Source of the DNA: Proteus vulgaris
GTDB taxonomy: Bacteria; Pseudomonadota; Gammaproteobacteria; Enterobacterales; Enterobacteriaceae
Length of the DNA: 40,142 nt
Reading direction: 5' to 3'
Assembly: GCF_016239305.1 (NCBI RefSeq)
Contig: NZ_JAEHOQ010000029.1
Coordinates: 1-40,142 of the forward strand
Shown here piece by piece: positions 29,126 through 38,046 of the stretch. The notes beneath the pieces are model-generated. The model did not search any database, was not told the DNA's origin, and saw nothing but the letters and a program-made list of their open reading frames with translations. The first letter of the stretch is position 1. The number at the start of each line of letters is the position of its first letter. The translations under genes were made by a program, and so were the position numbers.

Positions 29126-30382
29126 ATGTCATTAGCCAAAGCATCAATTTGGACAGCGGGATCAACCCTGATAAAAATCGGGGCTGGTCTGCTTGTCGTC
29201 AAGTTACTCGCTGTCTCCTTTGGTCCTTCTGGTGTGGGATTAGCGGGTAACTTTCGTCAATTAATTACCGTACTTGGCGTATTATCTGGTGCGGGAATTT
29301 TTAATGGTGTGACGAAATTAATTGCACAATATCAAGATGATGACATCCAACGCAAAAAAGTGTTGGGTACTTCATCATCCATGATTTTGTTGTTTTCTAC
29401 ACTATTAGCTATTTTATTTCTTCTTTTTTCCGCCCCCATTAGCCAAGTGTTATTTGGTGATGATTATCATCAATATCAGGATGTTGTAAGAGCCGTTGCT
29501 TTTATTCAAATGGGGATAGCGTATAGCAACTATTTTCTGGCCATATTAAAAGGTTATCGAGATGCCACAGGTAATGCCTTATCAGTGATCGCGGGTAGCA
29601 TTATTGGTGTTGTTGCTTATTATTTATGCTATTTATTTGCGGGTTATCACGGTGCGTTGATCGGGCTAGCATTAGTCCCTGCGCTGATCTTATTTCCTGC
29701 TACAGTAATAGTATTAAAACGTAAACGGTTTGCGTTAAGTGAGCTTAAACCTCGTTGGGATAAGGCAATTGCAAGCCATCTTGGTAAATTTACTATTATG
29801 GCGATACTGACATCGATTACGTTGCCAGTCGCTTATATCATGATGCGTAATCTACTTGCTGAGCACTATAGCTGGGATGATGTTGGTATTTGGCAAGGTG
29901 TAACAAGCATTTCAGATGCTTACTTGCAGTTTATTACCGCCTCTTTTTCTGTTTATTTGTTGCCAACACTCTCTCGATTAACGCAAAAGAGTGACATTAC
30001 CAAAGAGATCGTGAAATCGCTGAAGTTTGTACTTCCTGCGGTTGCCGTTGCTAGTTTTATGGTGTGGTTATTGCGTGACTTTGCGATTTGGTTACTGTTT
30101 TCAGATAAATTTGTCGCTATGCGTGATTTATTTGCATGGCAACTTGTCGGTGATGTTTTAAAAGTAGGCGCCTATGTCTTTGGCTATTTGGTCATTGCAA
30201 AAGCGGCACTACGTTTTTATATCCTTACAGAAGTAAGTCAATTTGCTTTACTAACACTATTTTCCCGTTGGCTTATTCCTGAACATGGCGCACTTGGTGC
30301 TACTCAAGCCTATATGGCAACGTATATTATTTACTTCCTTCTCTGTAGTTCTGTTTTCGTGATTTATTGCAGGCGCAAATGA
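29126..30382 (+). CDS. wzxE: Lipid III flippase WzxE
   Basis: Membrane flippase of the MOP superfamily that carries the undecaprenyl-linked ECA trisaccharide to the periplasmic face. The 418 residues (416 in E. coli) are very hydrophobic, with about twelve membrane segments. The N-terminus [21 protein letters not shown] and the segment [17 protein letters not shown] match the family. It begins two bases after wecE and overlaps wecF by four bases (ATGA). Confidence 0.94.
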   Translation: MSLAKASIWTAGSTLIKIGAGLLVVKLLAVSFGPSGVGLAGNFRQLITVLGVLSGAGIFNGVTKLIAQYQDDDIQRKKVLGTSSSMILLFSTLLAILFLLFSAPISQVLFGDDYHQYQDVVRAVAFIQMGIAYSNYFLAILKGYRDATGNALSVIAGSIIGVVAYYLCYLFAGYHGALIGLALVPALILFPATVIVLKRKRFALSELKPRWDKAIASHLGKFTIMAILTSITLPVAYIMMRNLLAEHYSWDDVGIWQGVTSISDAYLQFITASFSVYLLPTLSRLTQKSDITKEIVKSLKFVLPAVAVASFMVWLLRDFAIWLLFSDKFVAMRDLFAWQLVGDVLKVGAYVFGYLVIAKAALRFYILTEVSQFALLTLFSRWLIPEHGALGATQAYMATYIIYFLLCSSVFVIYCRRK

Positions 30383-31464
30383 CAACTTTGATTTACGTAC
30401 TAGGTTCAGACATTGTGCATCATAACAACACAATGTTACGGTTTTTTAACGACCACCTCGTCACTGAGGCGGGATTAACGTATAAACCTCGTTTTATCGT
30501 TGCCAGTAAAGATACTTCACTGCAAGAAAGCTACCCAGCTTTAGACATTGAGTGTTTAGCGGATAAAAAGCAGGTTGCGCAGAGAGTGATTACATTGGCA
30601 AAGGCCGATACTCACCAACGGTTTCTTTTTTTAGGCCAATTTAATGCCCCGATTTGGCTGGCATTACTGTCAGGTAAAATTAAGCGTCATCAGTTTTGGT
30701 GGCATATTTGGGGGGCTGATCTGTATCAGGATTCTAAGCAACTCAAATTTAGACTGTTTTATCTTCTCCGCAAGTTGGCACAAAAACGGGTAGGGCGAGT
30801 GTTTGGTACACGAGGTGATCTTAATTACTTCGCGCAGTTTAATGTTAATATTCCAGCAAGTTTGCTCTATTTTCCAACAAGAATGGATCCCGCACTGACG
30901 GTGACAGAAAAGTCATCTATTGATGCGCAGCAAATCACTATTATTGTCGGAAACTCAGGGGACAGGTCAAATCGCCATATCGAAGCATTACAATCGATAG
31001 CAGAACAATATGGAACGCGTGCAAAAGTGATTATCCCAATGGGATATCCTGATAATAATGACGCATATATTGATGAGGTCTCTCACGCTGTTAATCAGTT
31101 ACTTCCTGATAATCAGGTTGAAATTTTACGTGATAAACTGGCATTTGATGATTATTTAACCTTATTAAAAACATGTGATTTAGGCTATTTCATTTTTCAT
31201 CGCCAACAAGGTATTGGTACGCTTTGCCTACTTATCCAATTTGCGATCCCTTTTGTTATTAGCCGTCAAAACCCATTTTGGCAAGATTTAACAGAACAGA
31301 ATGTTCCAGTTTTTTTCTCAGGAGATAAATTAGACGTTGCACTGATTGAAGAGGCTCAACGTCAATTACTCATGCTAGATCGCCAAAATATTGCCTTTTT
31401 TGCGCCTAATTTTACTGAAGGTTGGAAACAGTTGATTGAGATAAGTACAGGAGAGCCCCAATGA
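30379..31464 (+). CDS. wecF: TDP-Fuc4NAc:lipid II Fuc4NAc transferase WecF
   Basis: Glycosyltransferase family 56 enzyme that adds the third sugar to complete lipid III. From ATG 30379 the protein has 361 residues (359 in E. coli) and starts [18 protein letters not shown]. Conserved blocks are [34 protein letters not shown] and [12 protein letters not shown]. The start overlaps the wzxE stop as ATGA; a TTG four codons upstream is less likely. No signal peptide is seen, which suits action at the inner face of the membrane. Confidence 0.95.
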   Translation: MTTLIYVLGSDIVHHNNTMLRFFNDHLVTEAGLTYKPRFIVASKDTSLQESYPALDIECLADKKQVAQRVITLAKADTHQRFLFLGQFNAPIWLALLSGKIKRHQFWWHIWGADLYQDSKQLKFRLFYLLRKLAQKRVGRVFGTRGDLNYFAQFNVNIPASLLYFPTRMDPALTVTEKSSIDAQQITIIVGNSGDRSNRHIEALQSIAEQYGTRAKVIIPMGYPDNNDAYIDEVSHAVNQLLPDNQVEILRDKLAFDDYLTLLKTCDLGYFIFHRQQGIGTLCLLIQFAIPFVISRQNPFWQDLTEQNVPVFFSGDKLDVALIEEAQRQLLMLDRQNIAFFAPNFTEGWKQLIEISTGEPQ

Positions 31465-32825
31465 CATTGGCGGAACTGGGTGGCTTAACACTCGTTTACT
31501 TTATCTCCCTAAGTTTTATTTTATTACTGACTTATCAAGAGTTTCGTCGAGTTCGTTTTAATTTTAATGTTTTTTTCTCAATGCTCTATTTGCTGACATT
31601 CTATTTTGGTTTTCCACTGACCTGTATGTTGGTGTTCCAATTTGATGTCGCGGTTGTTCCGGTTGATTCATTGTTATACGCATTATTAGCTTCTACCAGC
31701 TTCTATGCTATTTATTATGTTACTTATAAGGTTAGGTTGAGAAAGCCCGTTAGCGGCCCTTCTAGGTCGTTATTTACGATGAATAGAGTAGAAACTAATC
31801 TTACTTGGATCTTATTGGCATTAATTGCATTTGTGACGGTGGGAATTTTCTTCCTACAAAATGGTTTTTTACTCTTTAAGCTCAAAACATATAGTCAAAT
31901 TTTTTCAAGCCAAGTGTCTGGTGTGGCGCTTAAGCGCTTTTTCTACTTCTTTATTCCCGCCATGCTGGTGGTTTATTTCTTAAAACCGACACAGCAACGC
32001 TGGATTTTCTTCCTGTGTGCAACGGTTGGTTTCGGAATTTTAACTTATATCATAGTGGGTGGAACTCGCGCGAATATCATTATCGCTTTTGCTCTGTTTT
32101 TATTTATCGGCATTGTTCGTGGCTGGATAACGTTGTGGATGCTGGTTGCTGCGGGTGTGATGAGTATTGTCGGGATGTTTTGGCTGGCATTAAAACGTTA
32201 TGGGCTTGATGTTAGTGGGGCTGAGGCTTTCTATACTTTCTTGTACCTAACTCGTGATACGTTCTCTCCTTGGGAAAACTTAGCATTATTACTTGATAAT
32301 TATGACAAGATTGAGTTCCAAGGGCTTGCTCCAATTATTCGTGATTTTTATGTTTTTATTCCCTCATGGGTTTGGCCTGAGCGTCCTGATGTTGTACTTA
32401 ATTCAGCAAACTACTTTACATGGGAAGTCCTTGATTACCATGCCGGTCTTGCGATTTCACCAACCTTAATTGGTTCTTTGGTGGTGATGGGGGGGGTTGT
32501 GTTTATCCCATTAGGCGCAGTGGTGGTGGGGTTAATTATTAAATGGTTTGATTGGTTGTATCAGCAAGGGCTTAATGAAAACAATCGTTATAAATCCGCT
32601 ATTTTACAAGCATTCTGCTTTGGGGCTATTTTTAATATGATTGTTTTAGCGCGAGAAGGGGTTGATTCCTTTGTCTCTCGTGTTGTGTTCTTCTGTTTAG
32701 TTTTTGGTTTATGTTTAGTTGTTGCAAAACTACTTTATTGGTTATTTGAAAGCGCGGGATTAGTGCGTAATTACGTGACTCGTCAAATACAAAGTGAACC
32801 TCGTTTAGAGAAAAAGGAAAAGTAA
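31461..32825 (+). CDS. wzyE: ECA polymerase WzyE
   Basis: Polytopic membrane protein that polymerises ECA repeat units in the periplasm under WzzE control. The 454 residues (450 in E. coli) have about eleven membrane segments. Family landmarks are [13 protein letters not shown] near 200, [11 protein letters not shown] and [16 protein letters not shown] near 260, and [10 protein letters not shown] near 308. It overlaps wecF by four bases at its start, and the stop shares one base with the wecG ATG (TAATG). Confidence 0.94.
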   Translation: MTLAELGGLTLVYFISLSFILLLTYQEFRRVRFNFNVFFSMLYLLTFYFGFPLTCMLVFQFDVAVVPVDSLLYALLASTSFYAIYYVTYKVRLRKPVSGPSRSLFTMNRVETNLTWILLALIAFVTVGIFFLQNGFLLFKLKTYSQIFSSQVSGVALKRFFYFFIPAMLVVYFLKPTQQRWIFFLCATVGFGILTYIIVGGTRANIIIAFALFLFIGIVRGWITLWMLVAAGVMSIVGMFWLALKRYGLDVSGAEAFYTFLYLTRDTFSPWENLALLLDNYDKIEFQGLAPIIRDFYVFIPSWVWPERPDVVLNSANYFTWEVLDYHAGLAISPTLIGSLVVMGGVVFIPLGAVVVGLIIKWFDWLYQQGLNENNRYKSAILQAFCFGAIFNMIVLAREGVDSFVSRVVFFCLVFGLCLVVAKLLYWLFESAGLVRNYVTRQIQSEPRLEKKEK

Positions 32826-33562
32826 TGGGATCCAATTCAATTCCGAAGTATTCAATCCGTGGACATGATATCTGGGGATTTCGCGATATGGCTCATTTTC
32901 TGGATTATCTTTATGAAGGAACACAAATAAAAAGTGGATCTCTGATCGCCATAAATGCAGAAAAAATCCTAACTGCAGAAACCGATACTGCTTTGAATGA
33001 ATTACTTAACGAAGCAGATTATCTTTATGCAGATGGCATTAGTGTTGTGCGCGGTATTCGCCGTAAGTATCCAGATGCAAATGTTTCTCGTATTGCGGGT
33101 GCAGATTTATGGGAAGCATTAATGGAAAGAGCTGGTAAGGAGGGAACGCCAGTCTTTCTTGTTGGTGGCAAACCCGAAATTTTAGCTCAAACCGAAGGTA
33201 AGCTAAAAGCACAATGGAATGTGAATATTGTCGGAAGTCAAAATGGTTACTTCACACCTCAAGATAGAGATGCGTTATTTGAGCGTATAAAGGCCTCTGG
33301 TGCGAAGATAGTAACTATTGCTATGGGTTCACCTAAGCAAGAGCTATTCATTCGTGCATGCCGTGAGATTTACCCTGATGCATTATATATGGGCGTGGGT
33401 GGGACTTATGACGTATTTACAGGTCATGTTAAGAGAGCACCGAAAGCATGGCAGAACCTTGGCTTAGAATGGTTATATCGTTTGTTATCACAACCAAGCC
33501 GAATTAAGCGCCAATTTAAGTTGCTAAAATTTGTTGGATACTACTATTCCAATAAATTGTGA
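32825..33562 (+). CDS. wecG: UDP-ManNAcA transferase WecG
   Basis: Glycosyltransferase family 26 enzyme that adds ManNAcA to lipid I to form lipid II of ECA. The 245 residues (246 in E. coli) contain [10 protein letters not shown] near 65-75, the central [27 protein letters not shown] and [17 protein letters not shown], typical of the family. The basic C-terminus ([16 protein letters not shown]) probably attaches to the membrane. It is the last gene of the operon. In E. coli the transporter gene yifK comes next; it is absent here. Confidence 0.96.
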   Translation: MGSNSIPKYSIRGHDIWGFRDMAHFLDYLYEGTQIKSGSLIAINAEKILTAETDTALNELLNEADYLYADGISVVRGIRRKYPDANVSRIAGADLWEALMERAGKEGTPVFLVGGKPEILAQTEGKLKAQWNVNIVGSQNGYFTPQDRDALFERIKASGAKIVTIAMGSPKQELFIRACREIYPDALYMGVGGTYDVFTGHVKRAPKAWQNLGLEWLYRLLSQPSRIKRQFKLLKFVGYYYSNKL

Positions 33563-33653
33563 TGGTCATTGAGCGTTTGTTTGTTAGATTTGTGAGCTAA
33601 ATGATTTATTCACGTTTTCATCTAGCATCTTTATTGTTTAATTATTATACTAG

Positions 33654-33682
33654 TGGGGCGTTTAGCGTGTAAAAACGCTCCA
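33654..33682 (+). terminator. Possible terminator of the wec operon
   Basis: tggggcgttt / aaacgctcca is a ten-pair stem with one G-T pair and a nine-base loop. The tail tttatcg is T-poor, so it may be weak. A longer T-run lies at 33721-33728, inside the tRNA promoter region. Confidence 0.5.
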
Positions 33683-33738
33683 TTTATCGACGAAATGCAC
33701 AAACTATCGTCAAACAAACTTTTTTTTTCAAAAAGCAC

Positions 33739-33767
33739 TAGACAGACAGTGCGTAAATCCGTACTAT
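33739..33767 (+). promoter_or_regulatory. tRNA operon promoter
   Basis: TAGACA (33739-33744) and TACTAT (33762-33767) are 17 bases apart. A GC-rich discriminator (cctctcccgc) follows, typical of stable-RNA promoters under stringent control. It lies 22 bases before tRNA-Arg. Confidence 0.75.
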
Positions 33768-33788
33768 CCTCTCCCGCAACGGCGTGAA

Positions 33789-33865
<77 letters not shown>

Positions 33866-33928
33866 TTAAAGCGTGCTAAGAGTTACGGAGAAGAGCGTTG
33901 TTGTAAGAAGTAATAAGATAGCTGTTAT

Positions 33929-34005
33929 GGTGGCTATAGCTCAGTTGGTAGAGCCCTGGATTGTGATTCCAGTTGTCGTGGGTTCGAGTCCCATTAGCCA
34001 CCCCA
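33929..34005 (+). tRNA. hisR: tRNA-His (anticodon GTG)
   Basis: A 77-base gene including the extra 5' G (G-1) characteristic of tRNA-His. The anticodon loop is ttGTGat and CCA is encoded. It is nearly identical to E. coli hisR. Confidence 0.97.
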
Positions 34006-34027
34006 TCTTATCTTACTTATTGTTTAT

Positions 34028-34114
34028 GCGAGGGTGGCGGAATTGGTAGACGCGCTAGCTTCAGGTGTTAGTGTCCTAACGGACGTGGGGGTTCAAGTCC
34101 CCCCCTTCGCACCA
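34028..34114 (+). tRNA. leuT: tRNA-Leu (anticodon CAG)
   Basis: An 87-base type II tRNA with a long variable arm (tgtcctaacggacg), the anticodon CAG in gcttCAGgtgt, and encoded CCA. Confidence 0.96.
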
Positions 34115-34142
34115 ATAAACAAGATAAGAGCAGTAATTCAGA

Positions 34143-34219
34143 CGGCGAGTAGCGCAGCCTGGTAGCGCAACTGGTTTGGGACCAGTGGGTCGGAGGTTCG
34201 AATCCTCTCTCGCCGACCA
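34143..34219 (+). tRNA. proM: tRNA-Pro (anticodon TGG)
   Basis: A 77-base cloverleaf with acceptor cggcgag / ctcgccg, the anticodon TGG in tttTGGgac, and encoded ACCA. It is last of the tRNA operon, with a strong terminator directly after it. Confidence 0.97.
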
Positions 34220-34226
34220 ATAAGAG

Positions 34227-34253
34227 AAAGCCCCGATTTTATCGGGGCTTTTT
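34227..34253 (+). terminator. Rho-independent terminator of the tRNA operon
   Basis: aaagccccgat / atcggggcttt has a three-base loop and a T-run, starting eight bases after tRNA-Pro. Confidence 0.92.
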
Positions 34254-34303
34254 CGTATCTGCAGATTTATAATCTCACATTTAAACTTAGTATATTTATT
34301 TTT

Positions 34304-34336
34304 CCATATCCATATCCATATCCATATCCATATCCA
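34304..34336 (+). repeat. Hexanucleotide tandem repeat (CCATAT)5.5
   Basis: Five exact copies of ccatat plus cca. In one frame it would read Pro-Tyr repeats, continuous with a 60-codon hydrophobic ORF further on, but there is no ATG or ribosome binding site. It is a simple-sequence tract likely to vary in length. Confidence 0.95.
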
Positions 34337-34550
34337 ATTCTAGCTTTGGCTATCTTTTTCTGGTGCTTATTATTAATCGGATCTCAAATAGGAACAATAA
34401 CGTCACTCTTTATAAGTGATATCTGGTCTTATCACTTAAGGTTTATTAATAATTTAATTTATCACCTTATTTTAATCCTCATAAAAAGAATAAATGAATT
34501 AATAAAAAAATATAATTTAATTATATGAAATATAACGATTTTATTTTTTA

Positions 34551-34568
34551 TGTCGGCAAATGCCAACA
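34551..34568 (+). promoter_or_regulatory. GlrR-type activator site 1
   Basis: TGTC-N10-AACA, 3 of 4 in the right half, against the known GlrR motif TGTC-N10-GACA. The spacer extends the dyad (ggca/tgcc). Confidence 0.55.
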
Positions 34569-34582
34569 CTTGCCATTTTTAA

Positions 34583-34600
34583 TGTCGCCAATAGGTGACA
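34583..34600 (+). promoter_or_regulatory. GlrR-type activator site 2
   Basis: TGTC-N10-GACA, an exact match to the GlrR consensus. It starts 32 bases (about three helical turns) after site 1. Confidence 0.7.
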
Positions 34601-34646
34601 CTTAACTCCTTGATTTATTGATCTTAAATGGGTTGTATGTTTTTCT

Positions 34647-34664
34647 TGTCGTGAAAAAGAGACG
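34647..34664 (+). promoter_or_regulatory. GlrR-type activator site 3
   Basis: TGTC-N10-GACG, one mismatch. It starts 64 bases (about six turns) after site 2, so all three sites face the same side of the helix. Confidence 0.55.
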
Positions 34665-34710
34665 TATGTTAGGCCTTATATTTTCTTTTCTATTTAGCAA
34701 TAGCGGTGTG

Positions 34711-34733
34711 AAAGCACAGGCAACGTGCTTTTT
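34711..34733 (+). terminator. Orphan Rho-independent terminator upstream of glmZ
   Basis: aaagcac / gtgcttt has a seven-base loop and a run of five T. No recognised gene ends here: it lies 180 bases past the doubtful ORF at 34346 and before the glmZ promoter. Confidence 0.6.
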
Positions 34734-34830
34734 ATCATAAAAAATGAGTGAAACAGAAAAGGGAAGCTAAAATTCAATAAGTTATCTTATATTTTTAAAG
34801 CGGGGGATTTTTTTATCAAAAAAATAAAAA

Positions 34831-34847
34831 TTGGCACGTTAAATGCA
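34831..34847 (+). promoter_or_regulatory. Sigma-54 (-24/-12) promoter of glmZ
   Basis: TTGGCACG-N4-ATGCA matches the YTGGCACGNNNNTTGCW consensus at all but one position, with GG at 34833 and GC at 34845. The GC lies 13-14 bases before the expected GlmZ start, correct for sigma-54. A weak IHF-like site (attcaa-N4-tta, 34772-34784) lies between it and the GlrR sites, where a bend would be needed. No good sigma-70 promoter overlaps. Confidence 0.82.
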
Positions 34848-34858
34848 TTATTTATATC

Positions 34859-35061
34859 GTAGATGCTCATTCCACTCCTTATGATAGCATTGACTTCATA
34901 AACCTAGGAATGATGCAGAGCCGATTATTCGGTGCCTACGTCCACGTTAACGATGAACATCATTCATCATCAACAGGACGAAACGTTGAGTGAGGCACCA
35001 TCCGTCTGTAGACCTGATTGTATATTTATGCGCCTGTATAGTTTTATACAGGCGTTTTTTT
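34859..35061 (+). ncRNA. glmZ: Small regulatory RNA GlmZ
   Basis: Hfq-dependent small RNA that base-pairs with the glmS leader and activates synthesis of glucosamine-6-phosphate synthase. It is cut by RNase E with RapZ, and GlmY protects it by sequestering RapZ (established in E. coli). The 5' end gtagatgctcattcc, the middle ggaatgatgcagagccg and the glmS-pairing region cgttgagtgaggcacc (34984-34999) match E. coli GlmZ. The 3' end is a terminator, cgcctgtata / tatacaggcg, followed by seven T. The length of about 203 compares with 207 in E. coli. Its place between the tRNA operon and the hem operon is also conserved. Confidence 0.93.
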
Positions 35062-35159
35062 CTATATGCTTTTTCTACGCCATATAGCCTATTCGTTTTG
35101 TGTTCATCGCGTTATCACGTTATCATCCAGCGCAAGGATAGACGGGGGATAGCAGCATC

Positions 35160-35477
35160 ATGATAAATAAACAAAAAGTATACCTTGCACAGGAAAGGCT
35201 TTTTCTTATAGAGAAGTTTGGTCCATTGTTATTCTTTTTGATCCCACTGATCATGCTGATTATTGGTGGCAAATCATGGGCTAAGTATGTGGCTTTTCTT
35301 TGTCAGGGGATCGCACTGATTTATATCATGGTGTTTTACCAAGCAAGAAAATATTACTTGTCGTTTAATCAAGAAAACTCGAAAGGAATACCCAGTCGTT
35401 TTTACCGTATTGCATGGGGATATATATTTTTGACTTTATGTGTAGAAGTGGTGTTGTTATTTCAACATAGCTTTTAA
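35160..35477 (+). CDS. Small membrane protein of unknown function
   Basis: I do not recognise this 105-residue protein. It has three hydrophobic stretches at about 20-36 (FGPLLFFLIPLIMLIIG), 42-60 and 85-101, with basic loops, so it is probably an inner-membrane protein with three passes. The N-terminal 19 residues are charged and not a signal peptide. A GGGGG run lies 12 bases before the ATG. A good terminator follows, and codon use looks like that of its neighbours, so it is likely a real gene. No promoter is obvious in the 98 bases after the GlmZ terminator. In E. coli the aslA/aslB genes lie in this neighbourhood instead. Confidence 0.7.
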   Translation: MINKQKVYLAQERLFLIEKFGPLLFFLIPLIMLIIGGKSWAKYVAFLCQGIALIYIMVFYQARKYYLSFNQENSKGIPSRFYRIAWGYIFLTLCVEVVLLFQHSF

Positions 35478-35485
35478 ATCCCAAT

Positions 35486-35514
35486 AAAAAACCCTCAAAT
35501 AAAAGAGGGTTTTT
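35486..35514. terminator. Bidirectional terminator between the unknown gene and hemY
   Basis: aaaaaccctc / gagggttttt encloses a nine-base A-rich loop. The A and T arms serve both converging transcripts. Confidence 0.85.
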
Positions 35515-35547
35515 AACATAGCCGATTAAACGATATCTACTATAAGT

Positions 35548-36768
35548 TTATTTACTTTTTTTAGGCTCTTCAAAAATGACAGAATCTTTTTTAAGAGTCA
35601 TTAATAAAGCATCCTTACGCACTTTGGCCGACTCCTCAGATTTTTTCTGTTTATCTAAGGCATCAGCAAGCCATGCAAAGTCATGAACATCAGGACGCTG
35701 TTTTAACGCATTACGAAATGCTGTTTCTGCTTGCGACCATTGCCCTTGCTGCATGGCAATTTGACCTAATGTACTGTTGAGTAATGGTGTCGGGCCATGT
35801 TGCTTAATCAGTGAATTTAGCACTTTTAAAATCACATTAGCGTCTGTATTTTTTAAACGTGGCAACAGCAAGATCAATCGCTCATCATACTGACGTTTGA
35901 TCCCTTCTAAGATGATCGTTTGAGCAGTAACAGGATCGTTGCACTCAATAAGATGTTCAGCTAAAACAACACGTAATGCATTATCATGATGTACTTTACG
36001 CGGTTGTGCTTTCCACCAATTTTTTAACCCATCACAGCCACTTTCGGACATTTTTTGTCCCATAATGCCAATGTAGGCTTTTTGGCGTAATTGTTCTAAT
36101 TCATCATCCGTATGTAATGCAATTTTTTGCATTGATGGAATGATATCAAGCAATGCTTGCCAAGCAGCAGTTCGTGTATAAGCGGTTTCAGCTAAACGTA
36201 AAACCTCAGGATGACGAGGTGCCTGATTTAATAATTCATCAACCCCAGTACGCGCCGCATGATTTTCATTTTGTGCTAATAAAATACGCACTCGTGTGAT
36301 ATCAACAGGGAGCTGATTGGTATCTGCGAGTTCGGCGGCGCGTTCAAGATGTTGCTGAACTCGGAATTCATCACCACGCTGTTGTGCTGCTTCTGCCGCT
36401 AATAGGTAGTTTACAACTGGTTGTTCTGCGTAGTCTGCGTTGCGACTCATCAGTTTTTCAACTTCTTTAAAGTCGCCTTCTGCCAATTTCATTAACGCCA
36501 TACTCGTTTGTTTACGAGCACGATTACGTTTACGGAAAGAAAACCAACTATAGGCTTTTGAACCTGTACCAATAAAACGGCGATAACTCCAGCCAATCAG
36601 CAACAGCGCCAATTGCAATAAAATAAACATAATGACGAGGCTGGTCACACTGGTTTCAATATCCCAATTATCCGTTTGTATAAGTACGTAGCCTTGATGT
36701 CCTGCCAATATTGGGCCAAAAATGATGCCCGCAATAAGCACCACAAAAAGGAGCAGTATTTTTAACAT
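35548..36768 (-). CDS. hemY: HemY, membrane TPR protein of the hem operon
   Basis: Inner-membrane protein of the hemCDXY operon. It is not the protoporphyrinogen oxidase that shares the name; its exact role is unsettled. The 406 residues have two N-terminal membrane segments at about 4-24 and 41-63, then a basic stretch (SFRKRNRARKQ). Tetratricopeptide-like helices fill the rest, with a clear repeat LGQIAMQQGQWSQAETAFRN near 340-359. The ribosome binding site AGGAG lies inside the last hemX codons, four bases separate the two genes, and translation is probably coupled. Confidence 0.93.
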   Translation of the reverse strand: MLKILLLFVVLIAGIIFGPILAGHQGYVLIQTDNWDIETSVTSLVIMFILLQLALLLIGWSYRRFIGTGSKAYSWFSFRKRNRARKQTSMALMKLAEGDFKEVEKLMSRNADYAEQPVVNYLLAAEAAQQRGDEFRVQQHLERAAELADTNQLPVDITRVRILLAQNENHAARTGVDELLNQAPRHPEVLRLAETAYTRTAAWQALLDIIPSMQKIALHTDDELEQLRQKAYIGIMGQKMSESGCDGLKNWWKAQPRKVHHDNALRVVLAEHLIECNDPVTAQTIILEGIKRQYDERLILLLPRLKNTDANVILKVLNSLIKQHGPTPLLNSTLGQIAMQQGQWSQAETAFRNALKQRPDVHDFAWLADALDKQKKSEESAKVRKDALLMTLKKDSVIFEEPKKSK

Positions 36769-36772
36769 AAGC

Positions 36773-38026
36773 TTATTCTCCTTGTTGTGTTACTGGCACA
36801 TCAGTCGTTGTACTATCACTAGCTGCATCTTGTACACTTTCTGATGTGCTCTGTTCCGCTTCTACTGCTTGTGCATCTTGAGCTTCAACCGCTTGCGGTT
36901 GAGTATACTCATTTTGCGTCAATAAATTACGGATCTGTCTTTCTACACGTTTTTCTAACAGTACAGGACTTTTTAATTCAGTAGGCATTGTCAGCGTGAT
37001 AGGTTGTTTTTCTAATTCAGAGACAGTATCTAAAAATGCGGTTGTACTTGGATCTGAGGTATCAAAATAAGCACGAACCCAAGTGGATACTGCTTCAAGC
37101 GATTGCTGGTAGATCTCAGTCTGATGGCGAGGAACAGCTTGGGAAGCAATTAATAAACGTGAACGAATATTCTCACGTAAATAGATATCTTGGTTGGGTG
37201 CTAATAAAGGCACGGCTTCAGTATCTCGACGACGGATAGTAATGAAGTCATCCATAAAGCTTTTCCAGCTTTTACTTAGGTTTTGTTTCCAATCTGACAG
37301 CGAACCTGAAATAGTTTCGTCATCTTTATCCATTGGTGAGCCATTACGCTCAAGATCTGCTAAACGCAGATTATCAACCTGATTAGCTAATTGATTTATT
37401 TGTAAGATAGTGCCGTCATTATCAATCTTGGTTAATGCGGCTAAACTACTGATATCTTCATTAATAGCACGACGAATTTCAAGTAAACTTGGATCGTTCA
37501 TTTCTGCTAAGCTACTATCAGCACCTTTTAGTAAACTAACGGCGGTCACTACATCTTGGTCATTCCATAACTTACGACCGGCCATTTTCACCATAAAATC
37601 GGCTTGTGCTAATAACCAGCTTTTGACATCCGCGCTGGAAATAGCCGCAAATCGAGTTTGTAGATCTTGAATTTGATTATCTGTGGCTTGGCGCTCGTTT
37701 TGTAATTTCTCAATAGTTTGTTTTTGTGAATTAAACAAACTATCAATATTATCAAAACGTTGTTGATAGGTATTTTGTAGCTGCTGCAATTGAGTAAGTT
37801 CTGATTTAAGAGATTGATTTTCAGCGCTTAATTTTGATGCTTGTTGATTGGTGTAATAGTAGAGACCACCACCGATAGCCAAAATAACAAGGATAGCAAC
37901 AGCACTTCCAATTAGGCCTGAGCGCTTGTTATTCACAGGTTTGACTTCCTGATAGCGGACATTCTCATCAGCTTTAGCTGCATCTTTTAGTAAGTCATTA
38001 TCATTCGTATTTTTCTGTTCCGTCAT
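36773..38026 (-). CDS. hemX: HemX, membrane-anchored coiled-coil protein
   Basis: The third gene of the hem operon. The former annotation as uroporphyrinogen methyltransferase is not supported by any such domain in this sequence. The 417 residues have a cytoplasmic N-terminus, one membrane segment at about 37-58 (GLIGSAVAILVILAIGGGLYYY), a coiled coil at roughly 65-130 rich in Gln, Leu and Asn, and a conserved alpha-helical domain. The C-terminal tail from about 380 is acidic and low in complexity (Ala, Glu, Ser, Thr, Gln). It follows hemD by 20 bases. Confidence 0.93.
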   Translation of the reverse strand: MTEQKNTNDNDLLKDAAKADENVRYQEVKPVNNKRSGLIGSAVAILVILAIGGGLYYYTNQQASKLSAENQSLKSELTQLQQLQNTYQQRFDNIDSLFNSQKQTIEKLQNERQATDNQIQDLQTRFAAISSADVKSWLLAQADFMVKMAGRKLWNDQDVVTAVSLLKGADSSLAEMNDPSLLEIRRAINEDISSLAALTKIDNDGTILQINQLANQVDNLRLADLERNGSPMDKDDETISGSLSDWKQNLSKSWKSFMDDFITIRRRDTEAVPLLAPNQDIYLRENIRSRLLIASQAVPRHQTEIYQQSLEAVSTWVRAYFDTSDPSTTAFLDTVSELEKQPITLTMPTELKSPVLLEKRVERQIRNLLTQNEYTQPQAVEAQDAQAVEAEQSTSESVQDAASDSTTTDVPVTQQGE

Positions 38027-38046
38027 ATCGGTGTCTCATTTAGGTT

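Noticed and set aside
34304-34336. Tandem repeat considered as a CRISPR or iteron array
   Set aside because: Unit is only six bases with no spacers and no replication or cas gene nearby.
34346-34528. 60-codon hydrophobic ORF starting at TTG after the hexamer repeat
   Set aside because: No ATG, no ribosome binding site, AT-driven composition and no recognisable family. Its frame runs open through the repeat, which is expected for simple sequence. Kept only as part of the orphan terminator finding.
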